A stretch of DNA of 64,000 nucleotides from Denitromonas halophila. GTDB taxonomy: Bacteria > Pseudomonadota > Gammaproteobacteria > Burkholderiales > Rhodocyclaceae. The DNA lies in contig NZ_VMNK01000003.1 of assembly GCF_007625155.1 (NCBI RefSeq), forward strand, positions 620,001 through 684,000, given 5' to 3'. Made by a program: the position numbers and the translations under genes. The notes beneath the pieces were generated by a model. That model did no database searches and was not told the DNA's origin. It was given only the letters and a program-made list of their open reading frames with translations. Shown one piece after another: positions 1 through 8,648 of this stretch. Position 1 is the stretch's first letter, and every line of letters begins with the position of its first letter.

Positions 1-91
1 CGCGGTGCGCCCGGTCGAGTTGACCGACACTGTCGGCCGGCGTCTGCGCATCACGCTGCCCGAGGGCGTACCGGGAGGCAGCGGTGAGTAG
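1..91 (+). CDS. 3' end of an upstream injection-system gene (partial)
   Basis: The frame beginning at base 2 is open from the window edge to the TAG at 89-91. It encodes about 29 residues, including VRPVELTDTVGRRLRITLP. The next gene's GTG at 84 lies inside its last codons, giving an 8-base overlap typical of a tightly packed operon. In many contractile injection clusters the gene before the gpD-like hub encodes a LysM or peptidoglycan-binding adaptor. The fragment is too short to confirm this, so identity is left open. Confidence 0.5.
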   Translation, partial: AVRPVELTDTVGRRLRITLPEGVPGGSGE

Positions 92-1226
92 CAGCGCCAT
101 TCATCTCTCGCTGCTGATCGGCCCGGTGATTCCGATCCCGGTGCCGGCGATGATGATCGACGCGCTCGAATCGGTCACCGCCACCACATCGGCCGGCGCG
201 GCCAGTGGCTTTCAGCTGCGCTTCAAGGTCAACAGCAAGTCGGAGCTGAACACCATTTTCCTGATCGCCGTGGGGCAGAACACCTCGGCGGGCACGCCGC
301 CGCTGCGCGTGGTGCTGATCGTTACCCTGGGCGGGCGGCCGCAGCCGCTGTTCGACGGCGTGGTCACCAATGTGGAGGTGCAGGCCGGCAGTCAGGGCCA
401 GCCGGGCAGCATTACCGTGACGGGCGAGGATCTGTCCAAGGTGATGGACATGATCGACTTCTCCGGTCTGCCTTATCCGGCCATGCCGCTGGAAGCGCGA
501 TTTGCGCTCATCTGCGCCAAATATGCCGCCTTCGGCATCATTCCGCTGCCGATTCCGGCCTTTTTTCCCGATGTGCCGATTCCGATCCAGCGCATCCCCG
601 CGCAGCAGGGCACCGACCTGGCCTACATCCAGCAGATGGCCGAGGAAGTGGGCCATGTGTTCTACATCGAGCCCGGCGAGGTGCCGATGACCAACATCGC
701 CTACTTCGGGCCCGAGATCAAAGTCGGCCCGCCGCAGCCGGCGCTCAACATCGACATGGACGCGCACACCAATGTCGAGTCGCTCAACTTCAGCTTCGAC
801 CCGACCAAGGGCGTGCTGCCGATTGTCTTTATCCAGAACCAGATGACCCGGGTACCGATCCCGATTCCCATCCCCAACCTCAACCCGCTGCAGCCGCCGC
901 TGGGGGTGCTGAGTACGCCGCTGGCCAACATCAGGATGATGAAGGACACCGCCAGCATGAACCCCATGCAGGCGATCTCGCGCGGATTGGCCGAAGCCAA
1001 AAAGTCGCAGGACTCGGTCAGCGGCAGCGGCTCACTCGATGTGCTGCGCTACGGCCGCATGCTCAAGGCCCGCAAACTGGTCGGCGTGCGCGGCGCAGGC
1101 GTCGCCTACGACGGGCTGTACTACGTGAGCAGCGTCACCAGCACGCTCAAGCGCGGCGAATTCAAGCAAAGCTTCAGCCTGACGCGCAACGGGCTCATTT
1201 CCATCACACCGACGGTGCCGGCATGA
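84..1226 (+). CDS. gpD/VgrG-like baseplate hub protein (phage late control D type)
   Basis: This 380-residue protein probably forms the central baseplate hub that connects the tail tube to the spike of a contractile injection system, like phage P2 gpD or T4 gp27. Support is the overall make-up: an N-terminal hub-like beta domain, a middle stretch beginning at about residue 170 with GTDLAYIQQMAEEVGHVFYI, which matches the part of gpD/VgrG proteins where the early 'fast, large step' motif lies, and a C-terminal region ending with a sequence like YYVSSVTSTLKRGEFKQSF, typical of late-control-D proteins. Two Pro-Ile runs (residues about 14-20 and 258-266) are unusual. It starts with GTG inside the preceding gene, and a gpV-like gene follows. 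The family call rests on recognisable motifs and order, not on a database search. Confidence 0.72.
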   Translation: MSSSAIHLSLLIGPVIPIPVPAMMIDALESVTATTSAGAASGFQLRFKVNSKSELNTIFLIAVGQNTSAGTPPLRVVLIVTLGGRPQPLFDGVVTNVEVQAGSQGQPGSITVTGEDLSKVMDMIDFSGLPYPAMPLEARFALICAKYAAFGIIPLPIPAFFPDVPIPIQRIPAQQGTDLAYIQQMAEEVGHVFYIEPGEVPMTNIAYFGPEIKVGPPQPALNIDMDAHTNVESLNFSFDPTKGVLPIVFIQNQMTRVPIPIPIPNLNPLQPPLGVLSTPLANIRMMKDTASMNPMQAISRGLAEAKKSQDSVSGSGSLDVLRYGRMLKARKLVGVRGAGVAYDGLYYVSSVTSTLKRGEFKQSFSLTRNGLISITPTVPA

Positions 1227-1250
1227 GATACGACCGCCGCCCGCTCTCGC

Positions 1251-1380
1251 GTCGCCCGGATGCAGGCCGCAGGCCGGAATCCGCGGTCGGTGTGGCGGTC
1301 GGGGACGGTTTTTCGATGCGGGGCGGTGTGCCTGATCGGGCCGGTGTTCCCGGATTTCGCTGCGCTGCATCCGGGCTACG
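1251..1380. repeat. extragenic inverted repeat between the hub and spike genes
   Basis: The segment 1227-1410 separates the hub gene from the gpV-like gene. It carries imperfect inverted arms: GCCCGGATGCAGGCCGCAGG near 1254 and CGCTGCGCTGCATCCGGGC near 1358, the latter running into GGCTACG. This resembles the common betaproteobacterial palindromes bounded by GTAGCCCGG/CCGGGCTAC. A 63-codon frame begins at 1223 with an ATGA overlap of the hub stop codon, but it reads mostly through the repeat and looks like no protein, so I treat the segment as non-coding. Confidence 0.55.
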
Positions 1381-1410
1381 CCAGAACGGGCGGCGTTGCG
1401 AGGAGGAACG

Positions 1411-1920
1411 ATGAGCCAGAAGTTCTACGGAAAATATCGCGGCCGCGTGGTGACCAATATCGATCCCATGCAGGAGGGGCGGCTCTTCGTCGAAGTGCTC
1501 GATGTGGGGGGTGTCATCCCGTCCGCCTGGGCCATGCCCTGCGTGCCGGTGGCCGGCACACAGAACGGCATGTTCGCGATGCCGGAGATGAATTCGGGCG
1601 TTTGGATCGAGTTCGAGCAGGGCAACCCCGAGAAGCCGATCTGGGTCGGGTGCTTCTGGGGCAGCGCCGCCGAGGTGCCGGTGCTCGCCCGCGCGACAAC
1701 GCCGCCTTTCCAGGCCATCACTTTTCAGACGCTCGCGCAGAACGGCCTGACCATCTCGGATATGCCCGGCCCCACCGGCGGCATCATGCTCAAGAGCGCC
1801 ACCGGCGCCACGCTGATCGTGAACGACACCGGCATCTACATCCAGAACGGCAAGGGCGCGATGATCACGCTGGTCGGCCCGACCGTGACGATCAACAACG
1901 GCGCGTTGACGGTGATCTGA
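1411..1920 (+). CDS. gpV/gp5-like baseplate spike protein (OB-fold)
   Basis: A 169-residue protein of the phage baseplate assembly protein V / T4 gp5 N-terminal type. It probably forms the spike beneath the hub. Residues 1-90 read as the OB fold: YGKYRGRVVTNIDPMQEGRL, a basic/Asp start shared with gp5-like proteins, then the family-like NSGVWIEFEQGNPEKPIWVG. Residues 105-165 contain Gly/Thr/Ile-rich repeats (GGIMLKSATGATLIVNDTGI) that suit a short intertwined beta-helix. The start at 1411 has AGGAGG 5 bases upstream, better than the in-frame GTG at 1396. No lysozyme domain is present, as expected for injection-system versions. Confidence 0.8.
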   Translation: MSQKFYGKYRGRVVTNIDPMQEGRLFVEVLDVGGVIPSAWAMPCVPVAGTQNGMFAMPEMNSGVWIEFEQGNPEKPIWVGCFWGSAAEVPVLARATTPPFQAITFQTLAQNGLTISDMPGPTGGIMLKSATGATLIVNDTGIYIQNGKGAMITLVGPTVTINNGALTVI

Positions 1921-1994
1921 TGAATATTCTGGCCCCCATACCCGTTTGGCTCGTAGTCCCCCGAGGAGGCGAATCCTTCCTTGGCGCGGATCAC

Positions 1995-2085
1995 GTAGGT
2001 TGGGTTGAGCGTAGCGAAGCCCAACAAGCAATGTGCCAGTCCGATACGCCGGATGTTGGGCTTCCTTCGTCAGCCCAACCTACGC
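1995..2085. repeat. extragenic palindrome, family A copy 1
   Basis: About 90 bases with long inverted arms: the left begins GTAGGTTGGGTTGAGCG and passes through GCGAAGCCCAAC, the right runs TGTTGGGCTTCC through AGCCCAACCTACG. It would fold into a long imperfect hairpin. Two more copies lie at 2700-2790 and 14615-14706, all outside genes. Together with the GC-rich duplicate at 2109-2250 it fills the gap 1921-2256, where I see no gene. Confidence 0.85.
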
Positions 2086-2108
2086 TTCACAGGGGCATTC
2101 CGCCCGCC

Positions 2109-2250
2109 CGCCGGGCCGCCCCAAGGGCGGGCAGCCCCCTCGGGGGGCAGCGAGCAAAGCGAGGTTGGGGGCCTTCTCCTCTCCGCCGGGCCGCCCCAAG
2201 GGCGGGCGCGGCCCCCTCGGGGGGCAGCGAACGAAGTGAGCGTGGGGGCC
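2109..2250 (+). repeat. tandem GC-rich duplicate upstream of the PAAR-like gene
   Basis: Two near-identical units of about 65 bases (2109-2172 and 2183-2250) each contain CCGCCGGGCCGCCCCAAGGG, then CCCCCTCGGGGGGCAGCGA, then a GCAAAGCGAG/CGAAGTGAGC segment and a G run. Each unit contains self-complementary runs. The second copy ends only 6 bases before the PAAR-like start codon, so its G-rich end replaces a normal ribosome binding site. Unit function is unknown. Confidence 0.8.
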
Positions 2251-2256
2251 CTTAAG

Positions 2257-2577
2257 ATGCCCGGCCCTCTCCTCCATGTCGGTGCCACGGTGCTGTGTGC
2301 CCACGGCGGTAGTGCGACGCCGACGGCGCCGAATCCGCGGGTGCTGGTCAGCGGCCAGCCGACGGTGTTGATGACCGCGCCCTATGTGGTGGCCGGCTGC
2401 CCCTTCAATGTCTCCGGCTCTCCGGTGCCCTGCGTGACCGGCCAGTGGGTGGTCGCCGCCACGCGGGTGATGTCCAACGGCCAGCCCGTCGTGTTGATGG
2501 ACAGCCAGGCCGTGTGCGCGCCCAACGGCACGCCGCTGCTGCCGGTGGCGGCGCAGACGCGGGTGATCGGGAGCTGA
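2257..2577 (+). CDS. PAAR-like tip protein
   Basis: A 106-residue protein that likely caps the spike of the injection system. It shows Cys and His residues spread through short beta turns (LHVGATVLCAHGG, VVAGCPFNVSGSPVPCVTG) and repeated V-x-S/T-N-G-Q-P-V segments (VLVSGQPTVLM, VMSNGQPVVLMDSQAVC), as in PAAR and DUF4280-type proteins that form a metal-binding cone. The ATG at 2257 was chosen because homology begins there and everything upstream is repeat DNA; the same frame stays open further upstream by chance. Position directly after a gpV-like gene and before a gp25-like gene fits the usual order hub, spike, PAAR, wedge. Confidence 0.75.
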   Translation: MPGPLLHVGATVLCAHGGSATPTAPNPRVLVSGQPTVLMTAPYVVAGCPFNVSGSPVPCVTGQWVVAATRVMSNGQPVVLMDSQAVCAPNGTPLLPVAAQTRVIGS

Positions 2578-2601
2578 TGATGAACATCATGACGACTCTC
2601 C

Positions 2602-2689
2602 GTAGGGCGGATAAGCCGCAACGCGGCGCCATCCGCCACCCACGACCGCCGCATCCGGCGGATGACGCCTGCGGCTTATCCGCCCTACG
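2602..2689. repeat. extragenic palindrome, family B (GTAGGGCGGATAAGC)
   Basis: Left arm GTAGGGCGGATAAGCCGCA at 2602 and right arm TGCGGCTTATCCGCCCTACG ending at 2689 form a near-perfect inverted repeat with an inner GC-rich loop. It lies 24 bases after the PAAR-like gene and directly before a family A element, so the gap 2578-2902 is a block of palindromes with no gene. Confidence 0.85.
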
Positions 2690-2699
2690 TGGAACAGCC

Positions 2700-2790
2700 G
2701 TAGGTTGGGTTGAGCGCAGCGAAGCCCAACAGACGATCTGCCAGACCGGAACGCCGCATGTTGGGCTTCCTGCGTCAGTCCAAGCTACGC
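2700..2790. repeat. extragenic palindrome, family A copy 2
   Basis: Same layout as the copy at 1995: left arm GTAGGTTGGGTTGAGCGCAG, right arm ending TCCAAGCTACG, here with two differences (AGTCCAAGC for AGCCCAACC) that weaken the outer stem. It is separated from family B by only 10 bases. Confidence 0.85.
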
Positions 2791-2817
2791 CATCCCGACG
2801 GCCGCGCGCGATCCGCC

Positions 2818-2870
2818 GTAGGGCGGGATTCATCCCGCCGCGCGGGCCGAGGCCGGTTGAAACCGGCCCG
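2818..2870. repeat. short palindromes before the gp25-like gene
   Basis: GTAGGGCGGGATTCATCCCG is a compact self-complementary unit, followed by GGCCGGTTGAAACCGGCC, a perfect small hairpin. They end about 30 bases before the gp25-like start. Similar 'GTAGGG-CGGG-TTTCAA/ATTCAT-CCCGCC' units occur at 10750 and 44241-44365. Confidence 0.75.
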
Positions 2871-2902
2871 ACGTTCAACATTCCGGCTCAGGGGGATATC
2901 CC

Positions 2903-3271
2903 ATGACCACCCGACTCCACTTCCCCTACCAGTTTGACGGCCGTGGCCGCACGCGGGACGACGACGAAGCTACCTGGATTCGCGGCCTGATCGAGCAGGT
3001 GGTGTTCACCGCGCCGGGCGAGCGGGTGATGCGGCCGGACTTCGGCTCCGGCCTGCGCGAGCTGGTGTTCGCGCCCAACAGCCCCGAGCTGGCGGCGACC
3101 ACGCAGTTTCTGGTGCAGGGCGCGCTGCAGCAGTGGCTGGCCGATCTGATCACCGTCGAGGCGGTCGAGGTCGAGGCGGTCGATTCGCGCCTGTCGGTGA
3201 CCGTGCAATACCTCATCCGCCGCACCGAAACCCGCCAGCGCGACAGCTTTGTCAAAGGGGCGCCCGCATGA
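2903..3271 (+). CDS. gp25/gpW-like baseplate wedge protein
   Basis: A 122-residue protein of the GPW/gp25 family, which in phages and injection systems sits in the inner baseplate and starts sheath polymerisation. Seen in sequence: IRGLIEQVVFTAPGERVMRP at about residues 26-45 followed by DFGSGLRELVF, the family's core (usual form 'l..iL.T..GeR.m.pdfG..l...vF'), and EAVEVEAVDSRLSVTVQYLI near the C-terminus. An AGGGGGAT site lies 8 bases before the ATG. Its TGA overlaps the next gene's ATG by four bases (ATGA), indicating translational coupling. Confidence 0.88.
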   Translation: MTTRLHFPYQFDGRGRTRDDDEATWIRGLIEQVVFTAPGERVMRPDFGSGLRELVFAPNSPELAATTQFLVQGALQQWLADLITVEAVEVEAVDSRLSVTVQYLIRRTETRQRDSFVKGAPA

Positions 3272-5844
3272 GCACTTATACCTGCTGCGAAGAAAACCGT
3301 CGCGCGGCGGTGGACGCGCACCCCACGCTCAACGGCATCGACTATCTCGAGGTGCTTGATCTCGACGCCCCCGCCGGCAGCCCGCGCCAGCGCACGCTGA
3401 TGCTGCGCCTGCTCAAGCCGGTGCCGGCGGGGCTCACTATCGAGAACGTGCGCATCACCGGCGGCGAGCGCATCCGCCGCGTCGGCATCGAATGGATCGG
3501 CATCGCCAGCGCGCCGCCGGCCGCGGCCACGCCGGCCGAACAGGCCTACTTCACCGCGCTGCCCGAGGCGGATCATGTGCTGCTGGTGCGTACCGACACC
3601 GCCGGCGACTTCTCCACCTACCGCTTGCAGCTGGTGCAGGGCCTGGGCAACGATGCGCCGCTGCCGGGCTTCGATCCGCGCCTGTCGTCGGTGGATTTCG
3701 CCTTCAAGGTCGAGTGCCCCAGCGACTTCGATTGCGCGCCGACGCACGATTGCCCGCAAGACCCGCCGCCCGCGCCCGATATCAACTACCTCGCGCGCGA
3801 CTACGCCAGCCTGCGCCGGCTGGTCATCGACCGCCTCACCCGGCAGCTGCCCGGCTGGCGTGACCGCAGCCCGGCCGACATGGCCACCACGCTGGCCGAG
3901 CTGATCGCCTATGTCGGTGACCTGCAGCACTACCAGCTCGACGCCATCGCCACCGAGGCCTACCTGCACACCGCGCGCCGGCGCAGCAGTCTGCGCCGCC
4001 ACGCCTTGCTGGTGGACTACGCCATGCACGAGGGCTGCAACGCCCGCGCCTGGCTGCATGTCGAGGTCAGCGGCGCGCCCTTTGCGCTGCCCGCCGGCCT
4101 GCGCTTTACCACCCGAGTGCCCGGCGTGCCGGCGCGCATCACTCCCGATTCACCCGACGAACGCGCCGCGCTGCGGGCCGCGCCGCTGGTGTTCGAGCCC
4201 ATGCACACCGCCATGCTGCGCATCGATCACAACGATTTCGCCTTCTACTCCTGGGGCGACGCGCGCTGCTGCCTGGCCGTAGGCGCCACCGCCGCCACGC
4301 TGCGCGGCCACTGGCCCGATCTGGCCGTCGGCGATGTGCTCATCTTTCAGGAAGTGCTCGGCCCGCTCAGCGGCGTGGCCGAAGATGCCGACCCCGCCCG
4401 CCGCCATGCCGTGCGCCTCACCGCTGTGCGTGCGCTCGATGGCGGCAGCCCGCTGGCCGACCCGCTCGACGGCACCCAGATCACCGAGATCCGCTGGCAC
4501 GCCGATGACGCGCTGCCCTTCCCGCTGTGCCTGTCGGCCGAAACCGACGAAGCTCACGGCAGCGTGCTGGTCGAGGATGTGAGCATCGTGCTGGGCAACA
4601 ACATCCTGGTCGATCACGGCCGCAGCATTGCCGATGAAGCCCTCGGCAGCGTGCCCGCCGCCCGCCTGCAGTTCCCGCCCGCCGCCGGCAATGCCTGCGA
4701 CCGCGCGGCCCCCGAGCCGCTGCCGCCGCGCTTCTCGCCCACGCTGGCCGAGGCGCCGGTGACCCGGCAGGGCACGGTGCTCAAGACCACCGTCGAACAC
4801 GGCCTGCGTCGCAGCGAGCGGCTCACCTTCGACCCCGACGCCTCGGCCAGCGCCGCGCTCGCCTGGCGTACCGCCGACGCCATCCCGGCCATCACGCTGG
4901 AGAGCACCTTCGGCAGCAGCGTCGAAACCTGGACCGCCCGGCGCGACCTGCTCGCCAGCCGCGGCACCGACACCCACTTCGTGCTCGACACCGAGAACGA
5001 CGGCAGCGCCCACCCGCGCTTTGGCGACGACCGCCACGGCCGCCGGCCCGACACCGGCACCGCCTTCACCGCCAGCTACCGCATCGGCAACGGGCCCGAG
5101 GGTAATGTCGGCGCCAACGCCATCGCCCATGTGGTGACCACCGAAGGGCGCATCGTGGCCGTCACCAACCCGCTGCCGGCCTGCGGTGGCGTGGCCCCCG
5201 AGACCGCCGCCGAGCTGCGCCGCCATGCGCCGCAAGCCTTCCGCACGCTGGAACGCGCCGTCACCCCGGCCGACTACGCCGAAGTCACCGAGCGCCTCGC
5301 CGGCGTGCAGCGCGCCGCCGCCGGCCTGCGCTGGACGGGCAGCTGGCACACCGTGTTCGTCACCGTCGACCGCGAGGGCGGCGAGCCGGTGGATGACGCT
5401 TTCGCGATCACCGCTGTCGAGCACCTCGACCGCTACCGCATGGCCGGGCACGACCTGCGCATCACCGACCCGATCCATGTCTCGCTCGAAATCGACCTGC
5501 TGGTCTGCGTGCAGCCCGAGGCCTTCCGCAGCAATGTGCGCCGCGCCCTGCTCGATGTGCTGGGCAGCCGGGTGCGCGCCGACGGCACGCGCGGCCTGTT
5601 CCACCCCGACAACTTCAGCTTCGGCCAGACCGTCTTCCTCAGCCCGCTGTATGCCGCCGCGCGCACCGTGGCCGGCGTGGCCTCGGTACAGGTCACCCGC
5701 TTCCAGCGTCAGGGCCAGCCCGACCCCACGCCGCTGGCCGACGGCTTCATGCCGCTGGGCCGGCTGGAGATCGCGCGGCTCGACAACGACCCGAACTTCC
5801 CCGAGCACGGCGTGCTGCGCCTTGAACTGCACGGAGGCAAATGA
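3268..5844 (+). CDS. putative baseplate assembly protein 1 (gpJ/gp6-like, TIGR02243 type)
   Basis: An 858-residue protein of the 'putative baseplate assembly protein' family found in tail-like injection clusters, equivalent to the wedge proteins gpJ/gp6. Residues about 172-270 hold the characteristic NYLARDYASLRRLVIDRL, then ATTLAELIAYVGDLQHYQLD, then EAYLHTARRRSSLRRHALLV. The C-terminal third has the baseplate-J signature: NVGANAIAHV near 613, then APQAFRTLERAVTPADYAEV near 653. The N-terminus (CCEENRRAAVDAHPTLNGID) is an extra domain. ATG at 3268 is chosen because it overlaps the gp25-like stop (ATGA). It is followed by a second member of the family, again overlapped by four bases. Confidence 0.85.
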   Translation: MSTYTCCEENRRAAVDAHPTLNGIDYLEVLDLDAPAGSPRQRTLMLRLLKPVPAGLTIENVRITGGERIRRVGIEWIGIASAPPAAATPAEQAYFTALPEADHVLLVRTDTAGDFSTYRLQLVQGLGNDAPLPGFDPRLSSVDFAFKVECPSDFDCAPTHDCPQDPPPAPDINYLARDYASLRRLVIDRLTRQLPGWRDRSPADMATTLAELIAYVGDLQHYQLDAIATEAYLHTARRRSSLRRHALLVDYAMHEGCNARAWLHVEVSGAPFALPAGLRFTTRVPGVPARITPDSPDERAALRAAPLVFEPMHTAMLRIDHNDFAFYSWGDARCCLAVGATAATLRGHWPDLAVGDVLIFQEVLGPLSGVAEDADPARRHAVRLTAVRALDGGSPLADPLDGTQITEIRWHADDALPFPLCLSAETDEAHGSVLVEDVSIVLGNNILVDHGRSIADEALGSVPAARLQFPPAAGNACDRAAPEPLPPRFSPTLAEAPVTRQGTVLKTTVEHGLRRSERLTFDPDASASAALAWRTADAIPAITLESTFGSSVETWTARRDLLASRGTDTHFVLDTENDGSAHPRFGDDRHGRRPDTGTAFTASYRIGNGPEGNVGANAIAHVVTTEGRIVAVTNPLPACGGVAPETAAELRRHAPQAFRTLERAVTPADYAEVTERLAGVQRAAAGLRWTGSWHTVFVTVDREGGEPVDDAFAITAVEHLDRYRMAGHDLRITDPIHVSLEIDLLVCVQPEAFRSNVRRALLDVLGSRVRADGTRGLFHPDNFSFGQTVFLSPLYAAARTVAGVASVQVTRFQRQGQPDPTPLADGFMPLGRLEIARLDNDPNFPEHGVLRLELHGGK

Positions 5845-8648
5845 TGAGCACCGCCCGCGTGTCCGCCAAAACCGATTGCGATTGCTGCGCCGGCATCGAC
5901 GTAGTCACCCCCGCGCGCATCAGCAACCCGCCGGGCCTGTCGCAGATCGCCTACCGCATCGGCCGCCATGGCGACTTTGTTGAATCCATGCGCGCGCGCC
6001 TGTCCAGCGCCGATAACCCCGCCCTGGCCGCGCTCACCACCCGCGAGGCCAGCGACTTCACCCTCGCCATCACCGACGCGCTGGCCACCTCGCTCGACGT
6101 GCTCAGCTTCTACACCGAGCGCTTCGCCAACGAGCACTACCTGCGCACCGCCACCGAGCGCCTGTCGGTGCGCGAGATGGCGCGGCTCATCGGCTACGAA
6201 CTGGCCCCCGGCGTGGCCGCCGGCACACATCTGGCCTTCACCCTGCAGACCATTCCCGGCGCGCCGGCCGAGCCGATCACCATCCCGGTGGGCACCCGCG
6301 TGCAGAGCGTGCCGGGGCAGGACGAACAGGCGCAGAGCTTCGAAACCGTCGCGCCCACGCCGGCGCGCGCCGAGTGGAATGCCATCCCGGTGCAGACCCG
6401 GGTGCGCTGGCAGCCCAAGTCCGGCGATACCGAGCTGTGGCTGGACGGCCTGGCCACCGGCTTGCAGCCGGGCGACGCCATCCTCATCGTCGGCAGTGAG
6501 CGCGAGTCCGACCCCGGCAGCGAGCGCTGGGATGTGCGCGTGCTCGATAGCGTCACGCCCGACAACACCCGTGGCCGCACCCGCGTGCGCTGGGACCACC
6601 CGCTGGGCAGCGCCTTCCCGGCCATGAGCCCGACCAGCCTTGGCGTACAGGTGCACGCCCTGCGCCAGCGCACCGCGCTGTTCGGCCACAACGCGCCCGA
6701 CCCCAATCTGATGGGCAATGACGATTCCAACGTCGCCAGCCTGATCGACACCAGCGGCAGCACCTGGGTGTGGAAAAACTTTGCCCTCGACACCGCCGCG
6801 CTCGACCTCGACACTGACAACCCCAAGATCACCGCCGGCAGCTGGATCGCGCTGGTCTCCAACGAGCCGGGTTTGGGCAGCGCCGCGCTGCCCGGCTACA
6901 CCGAGCTGTACCGCGCGAGCAAAGTCATCCACCGCAGCCGCAACGCTTTTGCCATCTCCAGCAAGGTCACCCGCGTCACGCCCGACACCACCGAAAACCT
7001 CACCGCCAGCCGCTTTCCGCTGCGCCGTACGCTGGTGCTGGCGCAGAGCGAGCAGCTCGCCACGGTCGACACGCCTGTTTTTCATCCGGTCTATGGCGAG
7101 GCGATCACCCTCGGCCTGCGGGTGGCCGACCTGCAGCCCGGCCAGCCGATTGCGCTCTCCGGCCCGCGTCAGCGCATCGCCATCGCGCCGCGCGCGGCCG
7201 GGCTGTCGCTGAGTGTGGACGGCGGCGGTAGCGTGGCGCTGGCCGAGGGCGATGAGCTGTTCATGCGGGCGCCGGCCGTTCGGATGTTTGGCAGTACGCC
7301 GGTGGCGCTCAGTGCCGAGACCTTCGTCGCGCAACTCGGTAAAGCCAGCGTGGTGCTACGCCTCGCGCTCGAAGACCGCGACGGACGCACCGGCACGCTC
7401 ACCGCCAAGGGCAGCGAGCTGCGGCTGGCCGACAGCCGCAAGGACGACGCGCTGGTGAGTGAGATCGCCTTCATCGCCACCGCCAACGACCCCATCGTGC
7501 TCGACCGCGACCACACCCATCTCAAGCTCGCCGCGCCGCTGGCGCAGGTGTATGCGCGCGCCGATCTGCGCATCAACGCCAACGTCGCCCCGGCCACGCA
7601 TGGCGAAACGGTGGAGGCCATTCTCGGCAGTGGCGATGGTGCCGTGGCCAACCAGCGCTTTGTGCTCGGCCAGGCGCCGCTCACCTTCGTGAGCGCCAAC
7701 ACCACCAGCGGCCGGGCGTCTTCACTTGAACTGCGGGTCAATGAGGTGCTGTGGTCCGAGGTGCCGACCCTGCACGCCGCCGCGCCCGATGCGCGGGTGT
7801 ACGAAACCACGCAGGACGACGAGGGGCGCACCACCGTGTTGTTCGGCGACGGCACCGAGGGCGCGCGCCTGCCCAGCGGCTCGACCAACCTGCGGGTGCG
7901 CTATCGCAAGGGCCTGGGCGTGGCCGGCAACCTCGCCGCCGGCAAGCTCACCACCTTGCTCAGCCGGCCGCTGGGTGTGACCGCTGCGGTCAACCCCGCG
8001 CCCGCCACCGGCGGAGAAGACGCCGAAACCCTGGCCCGCGCCCGCGACAACGCCCCGCTCACCGTGCTCACGCTGGATCGCGCGGTGTCCATCGATGATT
8101 ACGCTAACTTCGCCCGCGCCTTCGCCGGCATCGACAAGGCCCACGCGCTGTGGATTCCGGCCGGGCCGGCGCGCGGCGTGTTCCTGAGCATCGCCGGCAT
8201 CGGTGGCGCCGTGGTGCCCGAGGACAGTGACACCTACAAAAACCTGCGCGACGCGCTGGTCACCTATGGCGACCCGCTGGTGCCGCTGCGCCTGCTCAAC
8301 TACCGCGACGCGCGCTTCCGCTGCCGGCTGTCGGTCAAGATCGACAAGGCCTTCGAGACGGACGCCGTGCTGCTGGCGGTCGACGCGGCGCTGCGCGAGG
8401 CCTTCAGCTTTGTCCGCCGCGCCTTCGGCCAGACCGTGTCGGTCGATGAGGTGGCCGCCGTGGCGCAAGGCGTGGCCGGGGTGGTGGCGGTGCATGTCAC
8501 CCGCCTCTACCGCGTCGGCCAGAGTCCGACCGTGCTGGTGCCGCGCCTGTTTGCCGCGCTGCCGGTGGCTTCGCTCACCGGCGTGCCGCTGGCCGCCGAG
8601 CTGCTCACCCTGGCCACCGACCCGATCGAACTGGAGGTGCTGCCATGA
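5841..8648 (+). CDS. putative baseplate assembly protein 2 (gpJ/gp6-like)
   Basis: A 935-residue second baseplate-J-type protein. Near the N-terminus it has CDCCAGIDVVTPARISNPPG and GLSQIAYRIGRHGDFVESM, then TLAITDALATSLDVLSFYTE and NEHYLRTATERLSVREMARL (about residues 70-120), which match the second class of tail-like baseplate proteins. NAPLTVLTLDRAVSIDDYAN (about 737-756) aligns with the APQAFRTLERAVTPADYA motif of its neighbour, showing they are distant paralogues. The pair probably forms heterodimeric wedges as in Afp11/Afp12-type systems; that is inference from family knowledge. Start and end both overlap neighbours by four bases. Confidence 0.85.
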   Translation: MMSTARVSAKTDCDCCAGIDVVTPARISNPPGLSQIAYRIGRHGDFVESMRARLSSADNPALAALTTREASDFTLAITDALATSLDVLSFYTERFANEHYLRTATERLSVREMARLIGYELAPGVAAGTHLAFTLQTIPGAPAEPITIPVGTRVQSVPGQDEQAQSFETVAPTPARAEWNAIPVQTRVRWQPKSGDTELWLDGLATGLQPGDAILIVGSERESDPGSERWDVRVLDSVTPDNTRGRTRVRWDHPLGSAFPAMSPTSLGVQVHALRQRTALFGHNAPDPNLMGNDDSNVASLIDTSGSTWVWKNFALDTAALDLDTDNPKITAGSWIALVSNEPGLGSAALPGYTELYRASKVIHRSRNAFAISSKVTRVTPDTTENLTASRFPLRRTLVLAQSEQLATVDTPVFHPVYGEAITLGLRVADLQPGQPIALSGPRQRIAIAPRAAGLSLSVDGGGSVALAEGDELFMRAPAVRMFGSTPVALSAETFVAQLGKASVVLRLALEDRDGRTGTLTAKGSELRLADSRKDDALVSEIAFIATANDPIVLDRDHTHLKLAAPLAQVYARADLRINANVAPATHGETVEAILGSGDGAVANQRFVLGQAPLTFVSANTTSGRASSLELRVNEVLWSEVPTLHAAAPDARVYETTQDDEGRTTVLFGDGTEGARLPSGSTNLRVRYRKGLGVAGNLAAGKLTTLLSRPLGVTAAVNPAPATGGEDAETLARARDNAPLTVLTLDRAVSIDDYANFARAFAGIDKAHALWIPAGPARGVFLSIAGIGGAVVPEDSDTYKNLRDALVTYGDPLVPLRLLNYRDARFRCRLSVKIDKAFETDAVLLAVDAALREAFSFVRRAFGQTVSVDEVAAVAQGVAGVVAVHVTRLYRVGQSPTVLVPRLFAALPVASLTGVPLAAELLTLATDPIELEVLP

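Noticed and set aside
1223-1414. 63-codon frame overlapping the hub gene stop (ATGA)
   Set aside because: It reads straight through an extragenic inverted repeat, and the gpV-like gene has its own strong ribosome site; the overlap is probably chance.
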